Origin: an uncultured Granulicella sp. | GTDB taxonomy: Bacteria; Acidobacteriota; Terriglobia; Terriglobales; Acidobacteriaceae | DNA length: 36,998 bases | Assembly: GCA_903932155.1 (NCBI GenBank) | Contig: CAIZFH010000175.1 | Coordinates: 1 to 36,998, forward strand | Reading direction: 5' to 3' | Translations under genes and position numbers: made by a program | Part shown: positions 22,990 through 31,096 of the stretch, one piece after another | How the letters are laid out: each line of letters starts with the position of its first letter | Numbering within the stretch: the first letter of the stretch is position 1 | The notes under the pieces: generated by a model | What the model was told of the DNA's origin: nothing | Seen by the model: the letters and a program-made list of their open reading frames with translations, nothing else | The model's database searches: none

Positions 22990-23092
22990 TATCCAGAAAT
23001 GGATAGCCGGAGGATACACCGAAGAATATAGAACCCTTTAGCGGTGGCATCCACGGAGAAATCTGTAGGTGCTCCGGCTAAAGGGTTTTTTC
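22990..23092 (+). ncRNA. Structured leader or small RNA with terminator/antiterminator choice
   Basis: Elements in order. A 6-bp hairpin with GAAA tetraloop (TATCCA/TGGATA, 22990-23005). A free strand GCCGGAG (23006-23012) plus CACC (23017-23020). A three-way junction follows: outer stem AACCCTTTAGC (23032-23042) with GCTAAAGGGTT (23077-23087), inner stems GTGG/CCAC (23044-23054) and GGAG/CTCC (23055-23075), ended by T6. The free strand can instead pair with GGTG (23068-23071) and CTCCGGC (23072-23078), breaking the terminator. This is the layout of a transcription attenuator upstream of the winged-helix gene, or of an independent small RNA. Pairings are seen directly; function is inference. 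Confidence 0.6.
23032..23092 (+). terminator. Rho-independent terminator with branched stem
   Basis: An 11-bp outer stem (AACCCTTTAGC/GCTAAAGGGTT) is followed directly by a run of six T's. It would end transcription from the fic operon and from the leader promoter unless the antiterminator pairing forms. Confidence 0.75.
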
Positions 23093-23115
23093 GTAAAAGG
23101 TCGATTCGGCTGCCA

Positions 23116-23176
23116 GTAAAGAAACTTTACACCCACCTGTAAAATATCTTTACTGGTACCTGTAAAGAAACTTTAC
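23116..23176. repeat. Three 15-bp palindromes at an exact 23-bp period
   Basis: GTAAAGAAACTTTAC (23116-23130), GTAAAATATCTTTAC (23139-23153) and GTAAAGAAACTTTAC (23162-23176), separated by 8-bp spacers (ACCCACCT and TGGTACCT). First and third copies are identical. The array ends 13 bases before the winged-helix gene, so it is either an autoregulatory operator or an iteron-like initiation site bound by that protein. Confidence 0.85.
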
Positions 23177-23189
23177 ACAAAGAAGAAGA

Positions 23190-23525
23190 ATGGAATCAGA
23201 AAAATGGAATAAGAGTGGATTATTGAAAAAATACATACGAAACTCTCCCATGAAATGGAAGATGGGTTTTTCGATTATCCCAACTCAGATCCTCATGGAC
23301 GAGCGTTTGTCTCGGTCCTGTCTCGTGGTATTTTGGGTTCTGACGGTGCATATATTTCGCGGAAAGAAATTCTGCTTTCCCTCGACTACGACGATAGCCA
23401 GGGAAGCGCACTCATCCCGCCCTACTGTAATAAAGGCCATCAAAGAACTTGAGCATTACGGATATCTTGAGGTTGAAAGATTTTCGGGAGGCGTGAGCAA
23501 ATACTACCTAAAGGCTCTCGTTTGA
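23190..23525 (+). CDS. Winged-helix (HTH_36-like) protein, possible initiator
   Basis: 111 residues, with AAAGAAGAAGA before the ATG as a purine-rich ribosome site. Residues about 30-105 form a winged helix as found in the N-terminal half of plasmid Rep proteins and HTH_36 regulators (IPTQILMDERLSRSCLVVFWVLTVH, then FPSTTTIAREAHSSRPTVIKAIKELEHYGYLEVER in consecutive helices and wing). Rep proteins are usually longer, so this may be a Rep-derived regulator. It is preceded by the palindromic array and the attenuator-like RNA, and it converges with the integrase (8-base gap). Role proposed: control of element replication or excision. Confidence 0.68.
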   Translation: MESEKWNKSGLLKKYIRNSPMKWKMGFSIIPTQILMDERLSRSCLVVFWVLTVHIFRGKKFCFPSTTTIAREAHSSRPTVIKAIKELEHYGYLEVERFSGGVSKYYLKALV

Positions 23526-23533
23526 CGCCGCGC

Positions 23534-24595
23534 CTAGGAAGTCCAAGACAATTTCACGGCAGTTTCCAGAGCGTCCTGGCGCGACTTTACCCATGGCGCG
23601 TAGTGACGCTGGGTAGTCTTGATAGATGTATGCCCCAACAACATTGAAACAGTTTCGAGCGAAATACCTTTTTGCAAGAGTTCTACGGAGAAAGTGTCTC
23701 GCAGCCGGTGCGAATGGCCGTCCACAACCCCGGCCATCGTATACACAAGCTTTAGCCGCTGCTGCCACTCCGTTATCGCGCTCTTGGGTTTCCCAATATT
23801 CCGATAGAAATAATACTCGTTCCCCTCGTCACACTCCGCAATCGCTTCAATGACATCCTTCGGGAGCGGGACCCATACGGGATGTTTCGTTTTTTCCTGT
23901 TTCAAGAACAGCTTCCCATTCTTCAATTTGTCGCGCCGGAACATCACCGCATCCGAGATCCTGATTCCCGAATAACGCATGAGCAGGATGAGGGCTTTGA
24001 GCTTCTTCTCCGTTCCTTTGGGGATTTTCGGATGCGCTTCACGGATTGATTCCGCCGCCCACAATATTTTTTCCATCTCCTCATCGGTGAATGGAAGCGT
24101 CGGATCGTATTTCACGGCTGGCGCTTCAACGCCCCGTGCCGGATTCTTTTCTATCCAATCCGAGTCCATGCAGAACGTGAAGAACTTCCGCACCATCTCC
24201 AGGCGCTTTTGCATGGTGATCGGCGCTAGCGTCCAGGACTCGCGCAACCGGCGCAGACCATCGGTCGTGACGGAACGCATGGGACTATCCCCGAACTCAC
24301 GCTCAAGTTCAGCGGCGACGTTCCGATATTTGCTCATCATCGCGTCGCTCAATTGCATGGATTGTCGGTCGCTAATGAACCGTTCCGTGGCCTCTTTTAC
24401 GGTCACTGCCGGCGTCGTCCCGCTCGCTTCCCATTCCCTCACAAGACGGTTCGCCGCTTCCCAGTTCGTCAGATCAAGCGACTTCCTGATGCTCTCGCCC
24501 CGAAGAACCCCTTGCACCCATATAGGGCAGAAGCATTTCGCGCGGCGTACCGTGCTCTTACAGTTCGCCCGATGCCTCCGATACAGATTGAGCAT
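23534..24595 (-). CDS. Tyrosine recombinase (integrase) of the element
   Basis: 353 residues. An N-terminal Cys/His patch (HRANC...CFCPIW, residues 8-26) is followed by a SAM-like core-binding domain (about 62-155) and the catalytic domain (about 165-340). Catalytic residues: R212 in MRYSGIRISD, a lysine in the KLFLKQEKTKH hairpin, H296 and R299 in HRLRDTF, H322 in MLLGHTS and the nucleophile Y332 in RHYAPW. All are present. The gene lies about 75 bases from the 3' end of tRNA-Leu and reads away from it, the usual arrangement for an element integrated into a tRNA 3' end. It very likely catalyses integration and excision there. Confidence 0.93.
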   Translation of the reverse strand: MLNLYRRHRANCKSTVRRAKCFCPIWVQGVLRGESIRKSLDLTNWEAANRLVREWEASGTTPAVTVKEATERFISDRQSMQLSDAMMSKYRNVAAELEREFGDSPMRSVTTDGLRRLRESWTLAPITMQKRLEMVRKFFTFCMDSDWIEKNPARGVEAPAVKYDPTLPFTDEEMEKILWAAESIREAHPKIPKGTEKKLKALILLMRYSGIRISDAVMFRRDKLKNGKLFLKQEKTKHPVWVPLPKDVIEAIAECDEGNEYYFYRNIGKPKSAITEWQQRLKLVYTMAGVVDGHSHRLRDTFSVELLQKGISLETVSMLLGHTSIKTTQRHYAPWVKSRQDALETAVKLSWTS

Positions 24596-24669
24596 GGCAA
24601 TATTCTAGTACATATAAGGTACGAAAGTTCAACATAAAACGTAAACTATTGTAAAATAATGATTTATAT

Positions 24670-24700
24670 TGGTGCCGGGAGGGGGGGTCGAACCCCCACG
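24670..24700. other. Probable attachment site (attR/attL end) in the tRNA 3' part
   Basis: The tRNA 3' end joins integrase-bearing, AT-richer DNA immediately beyond the CCA, while GC-rich chromosomal genes lie on the other side. The second copy of the core should lie outside the window to the left. Exact core limits cannot be seen. Confidence 0.5.
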
Positions 24701-24756
24701 ACCTTGCGATCGGCGGATTTTGAGTCCGCTGCGTCTGCCAGTTCCGCCATCCCGGC
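24670..24756 (-). tRNA. tRNA-Leu (anticodon CAA)
   Basis: Minus-strand cloverleaf: acceptor GCCGGGA/TCCCGGC, D-arm with the ACTGGCAGA loop, anticodon stem GCGGA/TCCGC with loop CTCAAAA (anticodon CAA, reads UUG), a long variable arm typical of class II tRNAs, a T-arm with GTTCGAC, discriminator A and an encoded CCA (24670-24672). A TACAAT -10 box lies upstream at 24765-24770. The 3' end is the likely integration site of the element. Confidence 0.95.
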
Positions 24757-24857
24757 GCAGTACGATTGTAGCAGTGTGTGAGAGGTGTATCGTCTACTCG
24801 CGGACCTAGTGGGTAGCTAGCTGAGGATAGAATCCCGCTGCATATAGCGGACGTTAG

Positions 24858-26369
24858 CTACTCACGCGCGCGCTTCTTAATCTCCACGTTCAGCCGCTTG
24901 ATCTTCTGGTTCAGAGTGCTCAGCGGGATCCTGAAGTACTCCGCCGCCTCAGTCTGGTTCCAGTGGCAGCGCTCCAGCCGGTCGGCAATAATGCGCCGCT
25001 CAATCTCCTCCATCAAATCGAAGAGGCTGGCATCTGGCCTGTGGTCCAACAGACTCGCCGAGTAGGTGTTGCCGGTCAGCGACGCCGGCAGCAGGTCGCT
25101 GGTGATCGTGCGCGTGGTTGCCAGCACTACGCCACGCTCCATCGCATTTTCCAGCTCGCGTACGTTGCCGGGCCACTCGTAGTCCATCAGGATGCGCATC
25201 GCCTCGGGCGCAAGCGTTGGTGCCGGCACATCGTTCTCGTCCGCATAAAATTTCAGGAAATGCGCAGCCAGCAGCGGAATGTCCTGCCTGCGCGCGCGCA
25301 GCGGCGGCAGCTCCAGGCAGATCACGTTCAGCCGGTAGAAAAGATCTTCACGAAATCTGCCCTCCTGCACGGCCAGTTTCAGGTCGACATTAGTGGCTGC
25401 GATAATACGCACGTCCACCTGGATCTCCTCGGTCCCACCCAGATGCATGAAGCGCCTGTCCTGCAACACGCGCAGAATCTTGGCTTGCATGTCCATACCC
25501 ATCGTACCGATCTCGTCCAGAAAGAGCGTGCCTCCGTTGGCTACCTCAAACAAGCCCTTCTTGGCTGCTACCGCCGACGTGAACGCCCCGCGTACGTGGC
25601 CGAACAGCGTCGACTCCAGCAGCTCCGACGGCACCGAGCCTGTATTCACAGGCACAAACGGTTTGTTCCTGCGTGGCGAGTTGGCGTGCAGTGCCTTGGC
25701 GATCAGTTCCTTGCCCGTGCCGCTTTCGCCTTGCACAAGCACCGTGGAGCGGCTAGGCGCTACCTGCGCCACCAGGTCGAACAGGCGTAACATCGGCTCG
25801 CTCTTGCCCACGATATTCTCGAAGTTGTAGCGCTGTTTCAGTGCGCGCTTCAGTTGCACCAGCTCTTCTTCCGCGCGATGCCGCCCAATGGCGGCGCGTA
25901 TGTCCGCCAGCAGCTTCTCGTTGTCCCACGGCTTCTGGACAAAGTTCTCCGCGCCAGCGCGAATCGCGTCCACCACGTTCGACACCTTGCCATACGCCGT
26001 AATCATGATCACCGGCAACTGCGGCTGCATCTCCAGAATGCGTGGCAACAGATCGATGCCGCTCTCTCCGGGCAGCGCCAGGTCCAGCAGCAGCAGGTCG
26101 AACTCATTGGCCGCCAGTTGTTCCAGGCCAGTCGGCCCGTCCACCGCCAGCGTCACCTCGAAGCCCTCCAGGCTCAGCAGGGCTTCCAGAGATTCGCGGA
26201 TCGCCAGCTCGTCATCCACAATCAGCACGCGCGCTGGGCCAACTACTCGCGCATCGGCGCCCACCAGTCGTGGCTCAATCGCCGCCTCGTTCACCGCTAC
26301 AGTCGCTTCAGCCATGGGTACTCTTTCCTCTGCGCGTACATCCGATCCCAATTCCGGATTCAGATTCAT
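24858..26369 (-). CDS. Response regulator / AAA+ enhancer-binding protein (GAFTSA variant)
   Basis: 503 residues. Receiver domain (about 46-160) with DD at 52-53, phospho-acceptor D96 in LLLLDLALPG and K146. AAA+ domain (about 185-420) with Walker A GESGTGKE (214-221), the sigma54-contacting loop as GAFTSA (261-266) rather than GAFTGA, Walker B GGTLFLDE (279-286), the R-finger region FREDLFYRLNV and WPGNVRELEN. A C-terminal Fis-type HTH (about 460-498, NQTEAAEYFRIPLSTLNQKIKRL). It follows the kinase gene by 15 bases, so the pair is a two-component system. ATG 26315 (GAGGAAAGAG upstream) is an alternative start that would drop 18 residues. Confidence 0.92.
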   Translation of the reverse strand: MNLNPELGSDVRAEERVPMAEATVAVNEAAIEPRLVGADARVVGPARVLIVDDELAIRESLEALLSLEGFEVTLAVDGPTGLEQLAANEFDLLLLDLALPGESGIDLLPRILEMQPQLPVIMITAYGKVSNVVDAIRAGAENFVQKPWDNEKLLADIRAAIGRHRAEEELVQLKRALKQRYNFENIVGKSEPMLRLFDLVAQVAPSRSTVLVQGESGTGKELIAKALHANSPRRNKPFVPVNTGSVPSELLESTLFGHVRGAFTSAVAAKKGLFEVANGGTLFLDEIGTMGMDMQAKILRVLQDRRFMHLGGTEEIQVDVRIIAATNVDLKLAVQEGRFREDLFYRLNVICLELPPLRARRQDIPLLAAHFLKFYADENDVPAPTLAPEAMRILMDYEWPGNVRELENAMERGVVLATTRTITSDLLPASLTGNTYSASLLDHRPDASLFDLMEEIERRIIADRLERCHWNQTEAAEYFRIPLSTLNQKIKRLNVEIKKRARE

Positions 26370-26383
26370 CTCGATTCACCGTT

Positions 26384-29300
26384 CTATACTGGCACCGTAC
26401 TCTTTGCCTCGCCGACAATCTCATCCGTGCTTGCTGCAATCTCCGTATCCGCCGGAACAGCAACCATCCTGCTCGTTCCCGCCGCCGGAAACTCAAGCCG
26501 GAAGGTAGTTCCCACCCCCACCTTGCTCTCCACCTGCATCTTGCCGCCGTGCTCCTGCATGATGCCGTAGCTCACCGCCAGGCCCAACCCGGTGCCCTTG
26601 TGCTGTCCATTGCCCGGCTTGGATTTGGTTGTAAAGAACGGGTCGAAGATGCGATGCAGATGCTCCGGTTCGATCCCGTCGCCGTAGTCCTGCACCACGG
26701 CTGTCACGCGGCCCGCCCTCTGCTGGGTGGCAATCCGTATGCGTCCGTTGCTGGAACCATGCATGGCGTCCCGCGCGTTCAACAGCAGGTTTAACACCAC
26801 CTGCTGCAGCTTGCCCTCGTTGCCCTGAATGCGCGGCAGCTCTGCATCCAGCTCCGTCTCCACACGTATCTGCCCCGTCTTGAACTGGTGGTCAACCAGC
26901 GTCAGTGTGTCCAGCAGCAGCCGGTTCATGTCGATCGAGCTGAACTCGCTGCTTCCTGTACGCGAAAAATTCAGCAGCCCGTTCACAATCTCCGACGCGC
27001 GGAAGGTCTGCTGCGTGATCTTGTCCAGCACCGGAGCCAGTCGCTTGTCCTGTTCCATCATCGGGCGCATCTGCTTGGCCAGCATCTGGGTGTAGCTGCT
27101 GATCACGGCCAGCGGGGTGTTCACCTCATGCGCCACGCCCGCCGCCAGCAGCCCAATCGACGACAGCTTCTCGGCCTGCGTCAGTTGCGCTTCCAACTCC
27201 AGCCGGTCGGTGATGTCGTCTACCAGCACAATCCGTCCTACTACCGCGAAGTCGCGTGTTAACAGCGGCGCTATCGCAATGTTTGCCACGCGCGTCTCGC
27301 CTGTTGGCAGAGCCAGCCGGACCTTGTAGAACGTATGCGTGCCTTGTTCACCGCGCACGCTATCGAAGTGGGTCATGAACTCCGGCGGAAAGATCGCCGC
27401 CAGTCCTTGTCCCAGTGCCTCGCCCCGCGAGCGGGCGTACATAGCCTCCATCTGCGCGTTCCAACTCTCGATCCGGTCCTCCAGGTCCACAGCGAACACC
27501 CCAATGTGGATCGACTCCACAATGTTTTCGTGGAACTCCTTCAGCCGTTCGAATTCGCCGATCTTCTGCTCCAGCCGCCGATACAGTTGCGCGTTCTGGA
27601 TCGCAATGCCGATGTACCCGGCCAGTGACCCAAGCACCTCCACGTCTTCGCTGGATAGAAAATCGCCGTCGTCCGTGCGTCCCAGACCCAGGATCGCCAC
27701 CGTGCGCGTGCCCCCGCCCTCGCGGTTGGCCACCCGGCAGGGTAGGTAGTAGTTCAGGTCCAGCAGTCCCGCGCTCTTCTGTTGCGCATCCGGAAGACGC
27801 AGCACCTGCTGCGGATTTTCCAGAAAGATGTGGTCATCCGCGCCCCTGCGATCGAAATCCAGAAAGCGCACATCCAACTCGCGCAGCTCCTCTGCCTCCA
27901 GATTGGTAAGCCCGTGCGAGGCAGCCAGTTCAAAACGGGCGCATAGAGTAGCCGTATCGCTCGCTTGAGCCAGACCATGCAATCTAGACTTGCCGTTTCC
28001 ACCGCCGTCCGAGGCGGCGTTTGCGTCGCCCTCCGTCGCCAGAAACACCGCCATGCGTGTTACAAGCAGGGTCTCCGGCAGGCGCTTAACAATCGAATCC
28101 ACCAGAGCGCGCAGGTCGGTCTGCGAGTTCAGGCTGCGGCCAAAGTCGATCAGCGTCTCCCGATAGTCGAAGCTCTTCTGGTCGAAGACGCGGTCCACCT
28201 TGGCCTGAATCGCGCGTTTCAGCGGATCGAATACCACCCCCGTCACCATGATGGCCAACAGTAGTCCGCTCGTGCCCAGAATCGGCAAACGCGAATGAAC
28301 GAACTCGCCACCCAGTGCGATCAATCCGAAGTAGAGTCCTACAATCGCCGCCGTGGCCAGCGTGTAGGTCACGCCGCGCTTGAAGATCAGGTCCACATCC
28401 ATCAGCCGATAGCGCACAATCGCCCAACTGAACGTCAGTGGTAGAAATGCCAGGAACAGCAGCACAAACTTCGAGAGTAGGGACGGCACCGCGTAGCCCA
28501 TCAAATACGGGATTGCATACATCACGGTAAACGGCCCCACCGCCAGCAAGGTTCCACGCGTCAGCCACTTCAACTGCTGCCGCTCCAGGGGCGACGCGGC
28601 GCGCCGGTAGCGCGCGTAGAAAACTACCGCGGCAACGGTATAGTAACCCGCCATGTAACCCACGCTGATCTGGTCCAGCCGGTGGCTCAACACCCCGGTC
28701 GCGCTCCAGCGCAGCTCCGCCCACACCTGTAGACACGCCAGGTAGGCGCCCGGCATATACAGCAGTGCGGGTAGCAGATGCCGCTCAAGCCTGCTCCGTA
28801 TCCTCGCCGATGCACCCGCATCCGCCCGTGCCGCGCCATAGAAGCTCACGGCAAAATGCAGGAATAACGCCGGCTGCAACATGGTCGCCAGCAAATTGCC
28901 CCAACGGATCACCAGATCGAACGTACCCGGTTCCCCCGTCGACCGGAACGCATACAGCACGAACGACACCAGGCAGAAAACATAAAAATGCAGCGACTTG
29001 GGCGCCGTCCAACGGCGAAACAGCACATACAGTCCGATCAGCAGATACACCAGCGCAATCAGACGCGATCCCTGTGCCGTGCTGCGGTCCGCGGCTTCCA
29101 GATACACCTGGACTTCAACTCTCGCCGCACCACCAGCCAGCCCACGCGATCCCGCCCGTGGGCGAACAATTGAATACGTCGCCGCGTGGTAGTAGATTCC
29201 GTTGTTCGACATCGCTCGCTCCTGCGATGCCACCCGCGGCGTAGGTTCGCCGTTGATCCCCTCCAGAACATCCCCGGTGCGAATCCCGAATTTGTATGCA

Positions 29301-29482
29301 GGCGAATCTGCCGGCACCCGGTCCGCCCGCAAGCCGCCCTGTACCTCGACCCACGTCACCCCATCCGTGGGAAACTCCGTGCCAAGCTCCTGCGACAGGT
29401 TGAAACCCGCCAGAATGCACACCCCCAGCGTCGCAATGGCCAAGGCGACGGCGAGAATTCGCGTCTGAAAAGCGTCTCTCAT
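26384..29482 (-). CDS. Membrane histidine kinase with PDZ, GAF and PAS domains
   Basis: 1032 residues. An N-terminal helix (about 8-28) leads to an extracytoplasmic PDZ-like domain (about 35-125, with VPADSPAYKFGIRTGDVLEGINGEPT in adjoining blocks). About eight hydrophobic helices follow (about 140-415), then a GAF domain (about 435-655), a PAS domain (about 670-770), HisKA with the phospho-histidine H785 in GVAHEVNTPL, and HATPase with N-box LNLLLNARDAM (about 897-907), DYGDG (932) and GTGLGL (964-969). It phosphorylates the regulator encoded 15 bases downstream. PDZ domains bind protein C-termini, so a periplasmic peptide or unfolded protein signal is a reasonable guess. Confidence 0.9.
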   Translation of the reverse strand: MRDAFQTRILAVALAIATLGVCILAGFNLSQELGTEFPTDGVTWVEVQGGLRADRVPADSPAYKFGIRTGDVLEGINGEPTPRVASQERAMSNNGIYYHAATYSIVRPRAGSRGLAGGAARVEVQVYLEAADRSTAQGSRLIALVYLLIGLYVLFRRWTAPKSLHFYVFCLVSFVLYAFRSTGEPGTFDLVIRWGNLLATMLQPALFLHFAVSFYGAARADAGASARIRSRLERHLLPALLYMPGAYLACLQVWAELRWSATGVLSHRLDQISVGYMAGYYTVAAVVFYARYRRAASPLERQQLKWLTRGTLLAVGPFTVMYAIPYLMGYAVPSLLSKFVLLFLAFLPLTFSWAIVRYRLMDVDLIFKRGVTYTLATAAIVGLYFGLIALGGEFVHSRLPILGTSGLLLAIMVTGVVFDPLKRAIQAKVDRVFDQKSFDYRETLIDFGRSLNSQTDLRALVDSIVKRLPETLLVTRMAVFLATEGDANAASDGGGNGKSRLHGLAQASDTATLCARFELAASHGLTNLEAEELRELDVRFLDFDRRGADDHIFLENPQQVLRLPDAQQKSAGLLDLNYYLPCRVANREGGGTRTVAILGLGRTDDGDFLSSEDVEVLGSLAGYIGIAIQNAQLYRRLEQKIGEFERLKEFHENIVESIHIGVFAVDLEDRIESWNAQMEAMYARSRGEALGQGLAAIFPPEFMTHFDSVRGEQGTHTFYKVRLALPTGETRVANIAIAPLLTRDFAVVGRIVLVDDITDRLELEAQLTQAEKLSSIGLLAAGVAHEVNTPLAVISSYTQMLAKQMRPMMEQDKRLAPVLDKITQQTFRASEIVNGLLNFSRTGSSEFSSIDMNRLLLDTLTLVDHQFKTGQIRVETELDAELPRIQGNEGKLQQVVLNLLLNARDAMHGSSNGRIRIATQQRAGRVTAVVQDYGDGIEPEHLHRIFDPFFTTKSKPGNGQHKGTGLGLAVSYGIMQEHGGKMQVESKVGVGTTFRLEFPAAGTSRMVAVPADTEIAASTDEIVGEAKSTVPV

Positions 29483-29767
29483 CTTGCGTACCGCAAACTA
29501 CGTAAGCCCTATGCAAAAGTTCAACTATGCAGGCAAATCCCCCCGCTTAATAGATAGTTAAGGTTAAGCACATCAGTCGCCAAAAGGGAAAGTCACTGAT
29601 TCCATGAGATGCAACCCATGAGATAAGCGATTCCTACCGATTATCATAAACACTTCCTAAAATCGGTGAACCGCTTTAGGCTGTTGCACCCGAAAATCGA
29701 CAACCAATTGCTTTCCAATAGCTCCCTGCACAATCGCAATATATGCTCGATAAGAGATAACCACCCC

Positions 29768-30922
29768 ATGGATTCAGCACCCGCACTTCCCGCCAGCTTC
29801 CACGAATTCCTCGGCAACCAGACCGCCGTCGAAGGCCTGCGTGCCGGCATCAGTGCCGGCAGGCTTCCCCACTCGCTCATCCTCGCTGGCCCCGCCGGGG
29901 CAGGGAAGTACACCCTGGCCCTTATGCTCACCATGGCCGTGGAGTGCCAGCGCCAGCCACGCGAGTCCTCATCCAGCGGACAGGAGCTGGCCAGCTTCTG
30001 CGGCACATGCTCCAACTGCACACACATCGCTTCCGCCGTGGATTTAGAAGCCCAGGTCGCCGCCGCCGTCCTTGCCCGCGAAGATCTCCGCGAGACCGAC
30101 AAGAAAGAGACACGCGTCCTCATCCAGCCCCACCCAGACGTCCTCATCCTGCCGCCAGACCCGCCCCAGCTCCTCATCAAGCTCGGCCAGGTCCGCACCC
30201 TCATCCAGCGCGCCCACTACCTGCCCAGCGAGGCCCCCTGCAAAATCTTTATCCTCACCTCTGCCAGCATGATGAAGGAGGCCGCCAACTCCCTGCTCAA
30301 GGTTCTCGAGGAGCCACCCGACACCGTCCTCATCCTCATCCTCGCGGAGAATCCCGGCGAGCTGCTTCCCACTATCCGATCCCGCTGCGCCACCGTCCGT
30401 CTCGGCGCGCTACCGGTCGAAGAGATCGAAGCCCTGATCGCCGCCCGCCGTCCAGATGTCCCCGCCAAGCAGCGCTCGCTCATCGCCCGTCTTGCCCAGG
30501 GAGCAGCTGGTCGCGCCATAGCCTTCGACCTGGAAACCTACACCGCCGCCCGCGCAGACGCACTCATCTTCCTGCGCAATGCCGCTGCAATCTCGACACA
30601 ATCCGACCCCGACCACACCGCCCTCTTCAAGATGACCGAGACCTACCGCGCCGGGGCCGACGGCCAAACCAAGACTCTCGCCCTGCTGCGCGCCCTCGCT
30701 TTGCTACTCGAAGACCTCCTGCTGATCGACAGCGGCACGCCCGACCTAGTGCGCAACACTGACCTCCGCGCCGAGCTCGAGCGTTTGGCCGCCGCCCTCC
30801 CCTTCGCCTGGATCGAATCCGCCAGCCACGCCCTCGACCAGGTCCACTCCGGCCTCCGCCGCAACCTCCTCCGCTCCCTCTCGCTAGACGCCTTCGCCGC
30901 CCAACTCGCCACGCCAGCTTGA
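29768..30922 (+). CDS. holB: DNA polymerase III subunit delta'
   Basis: 384 residues from the ATG at 29768 (MDSAPALPASFHEFLGN); the frame is open upstream, but that part is AT-rich and not protein-like. Clamp-loader AAA+ features: Walker A GPAGAGKY (41-48), a four-cysteine zinc site (C60, C78, C81, C84), SASMMKEAANSLLKVLEEPP (sensor/SRC-adjacent block) and TIRSRC, the SRC motif. An insertion between Walker A and the zinc site contains a serine run. The C-terminal helical collar domain is complete. Delta' opens the sliding clamp together with delta and tau/gamma. Divergent from the kinase gene. Confidence 0.9.
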   Translation: MDSAPALPASFHEFLGNQTAVEGLRAGISAGRLPHSLILAGPAGAGKYTLALMLTMAVECQRQPRESSSSGQELASFCGTCSNCTHIASAVDLEAQVAAAVLAREDLRETDKKETRVLIQPHPDVLILPPDPPQLLIKLGQVRTLIQRAHYLPSEAPCKIFILTSASMMKEAANSLLKVLEEPPDTVLILILAENPGELLPTIRSRCATVRLGALPVEEIEALIAARRPDVPAKQRSLIARLAQGAAGRAIAFDLETYTAARADALIFLRNAAAISTQSDPDHTALFKMTETYRAGADGQTKTLALLRALALLLEDLLLIDSGTPDLVRNTDLRAELERLAAALPFAWIESASHALDQVHSGLRRNLLRSLSLDAFAAQLATPA

Positions 30923-30930
30923 ATCTCGTC

Positions 30931-30960
30931 ATTCTGGCGTAGCCAGAATCTCAGTATTTT
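30931..30960 (+). terminator. Palindrome/terminator after holB
   Basis: ATTCTGGC and GCCAGAAT pair (8 bp, 3-base loop GTA), followed by CTCAGTATTTT. Short palindromes of this kind ending in AATCTCAGTATTTT resemble dispersed repeats I associate with acidobacterial intergenic DNA (from memory). Confidence 0.5.
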
Positions 30961-31096
30961 CCTTTGTCTTTGTTCTTGCTCTCGACTTGCCTCTACTTCG
31001 CTCACGTTGCCTTCTCCAGCCCGTCCCCCTGCCCACACTGGAGAGCAAGTCTCGCGTATGATTGCGCTGATGCTGGGCTCAAGCGCGGAGGTTTGA

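Noticed and set aside
23116-23176. Repeat-spacer array as a CRISPR
   Set aside because: Units are 15-bp palindromes with 8-bp spacers, far too short, and no cas genes are present.
28086-28736. Long frames antisense to the histidine kinase and other GC-rich chromosomal genes
   Set aside because: They are low-complexity Arg/Pro/Gly-rich mirror frames of clear genes, without ribosome sites.
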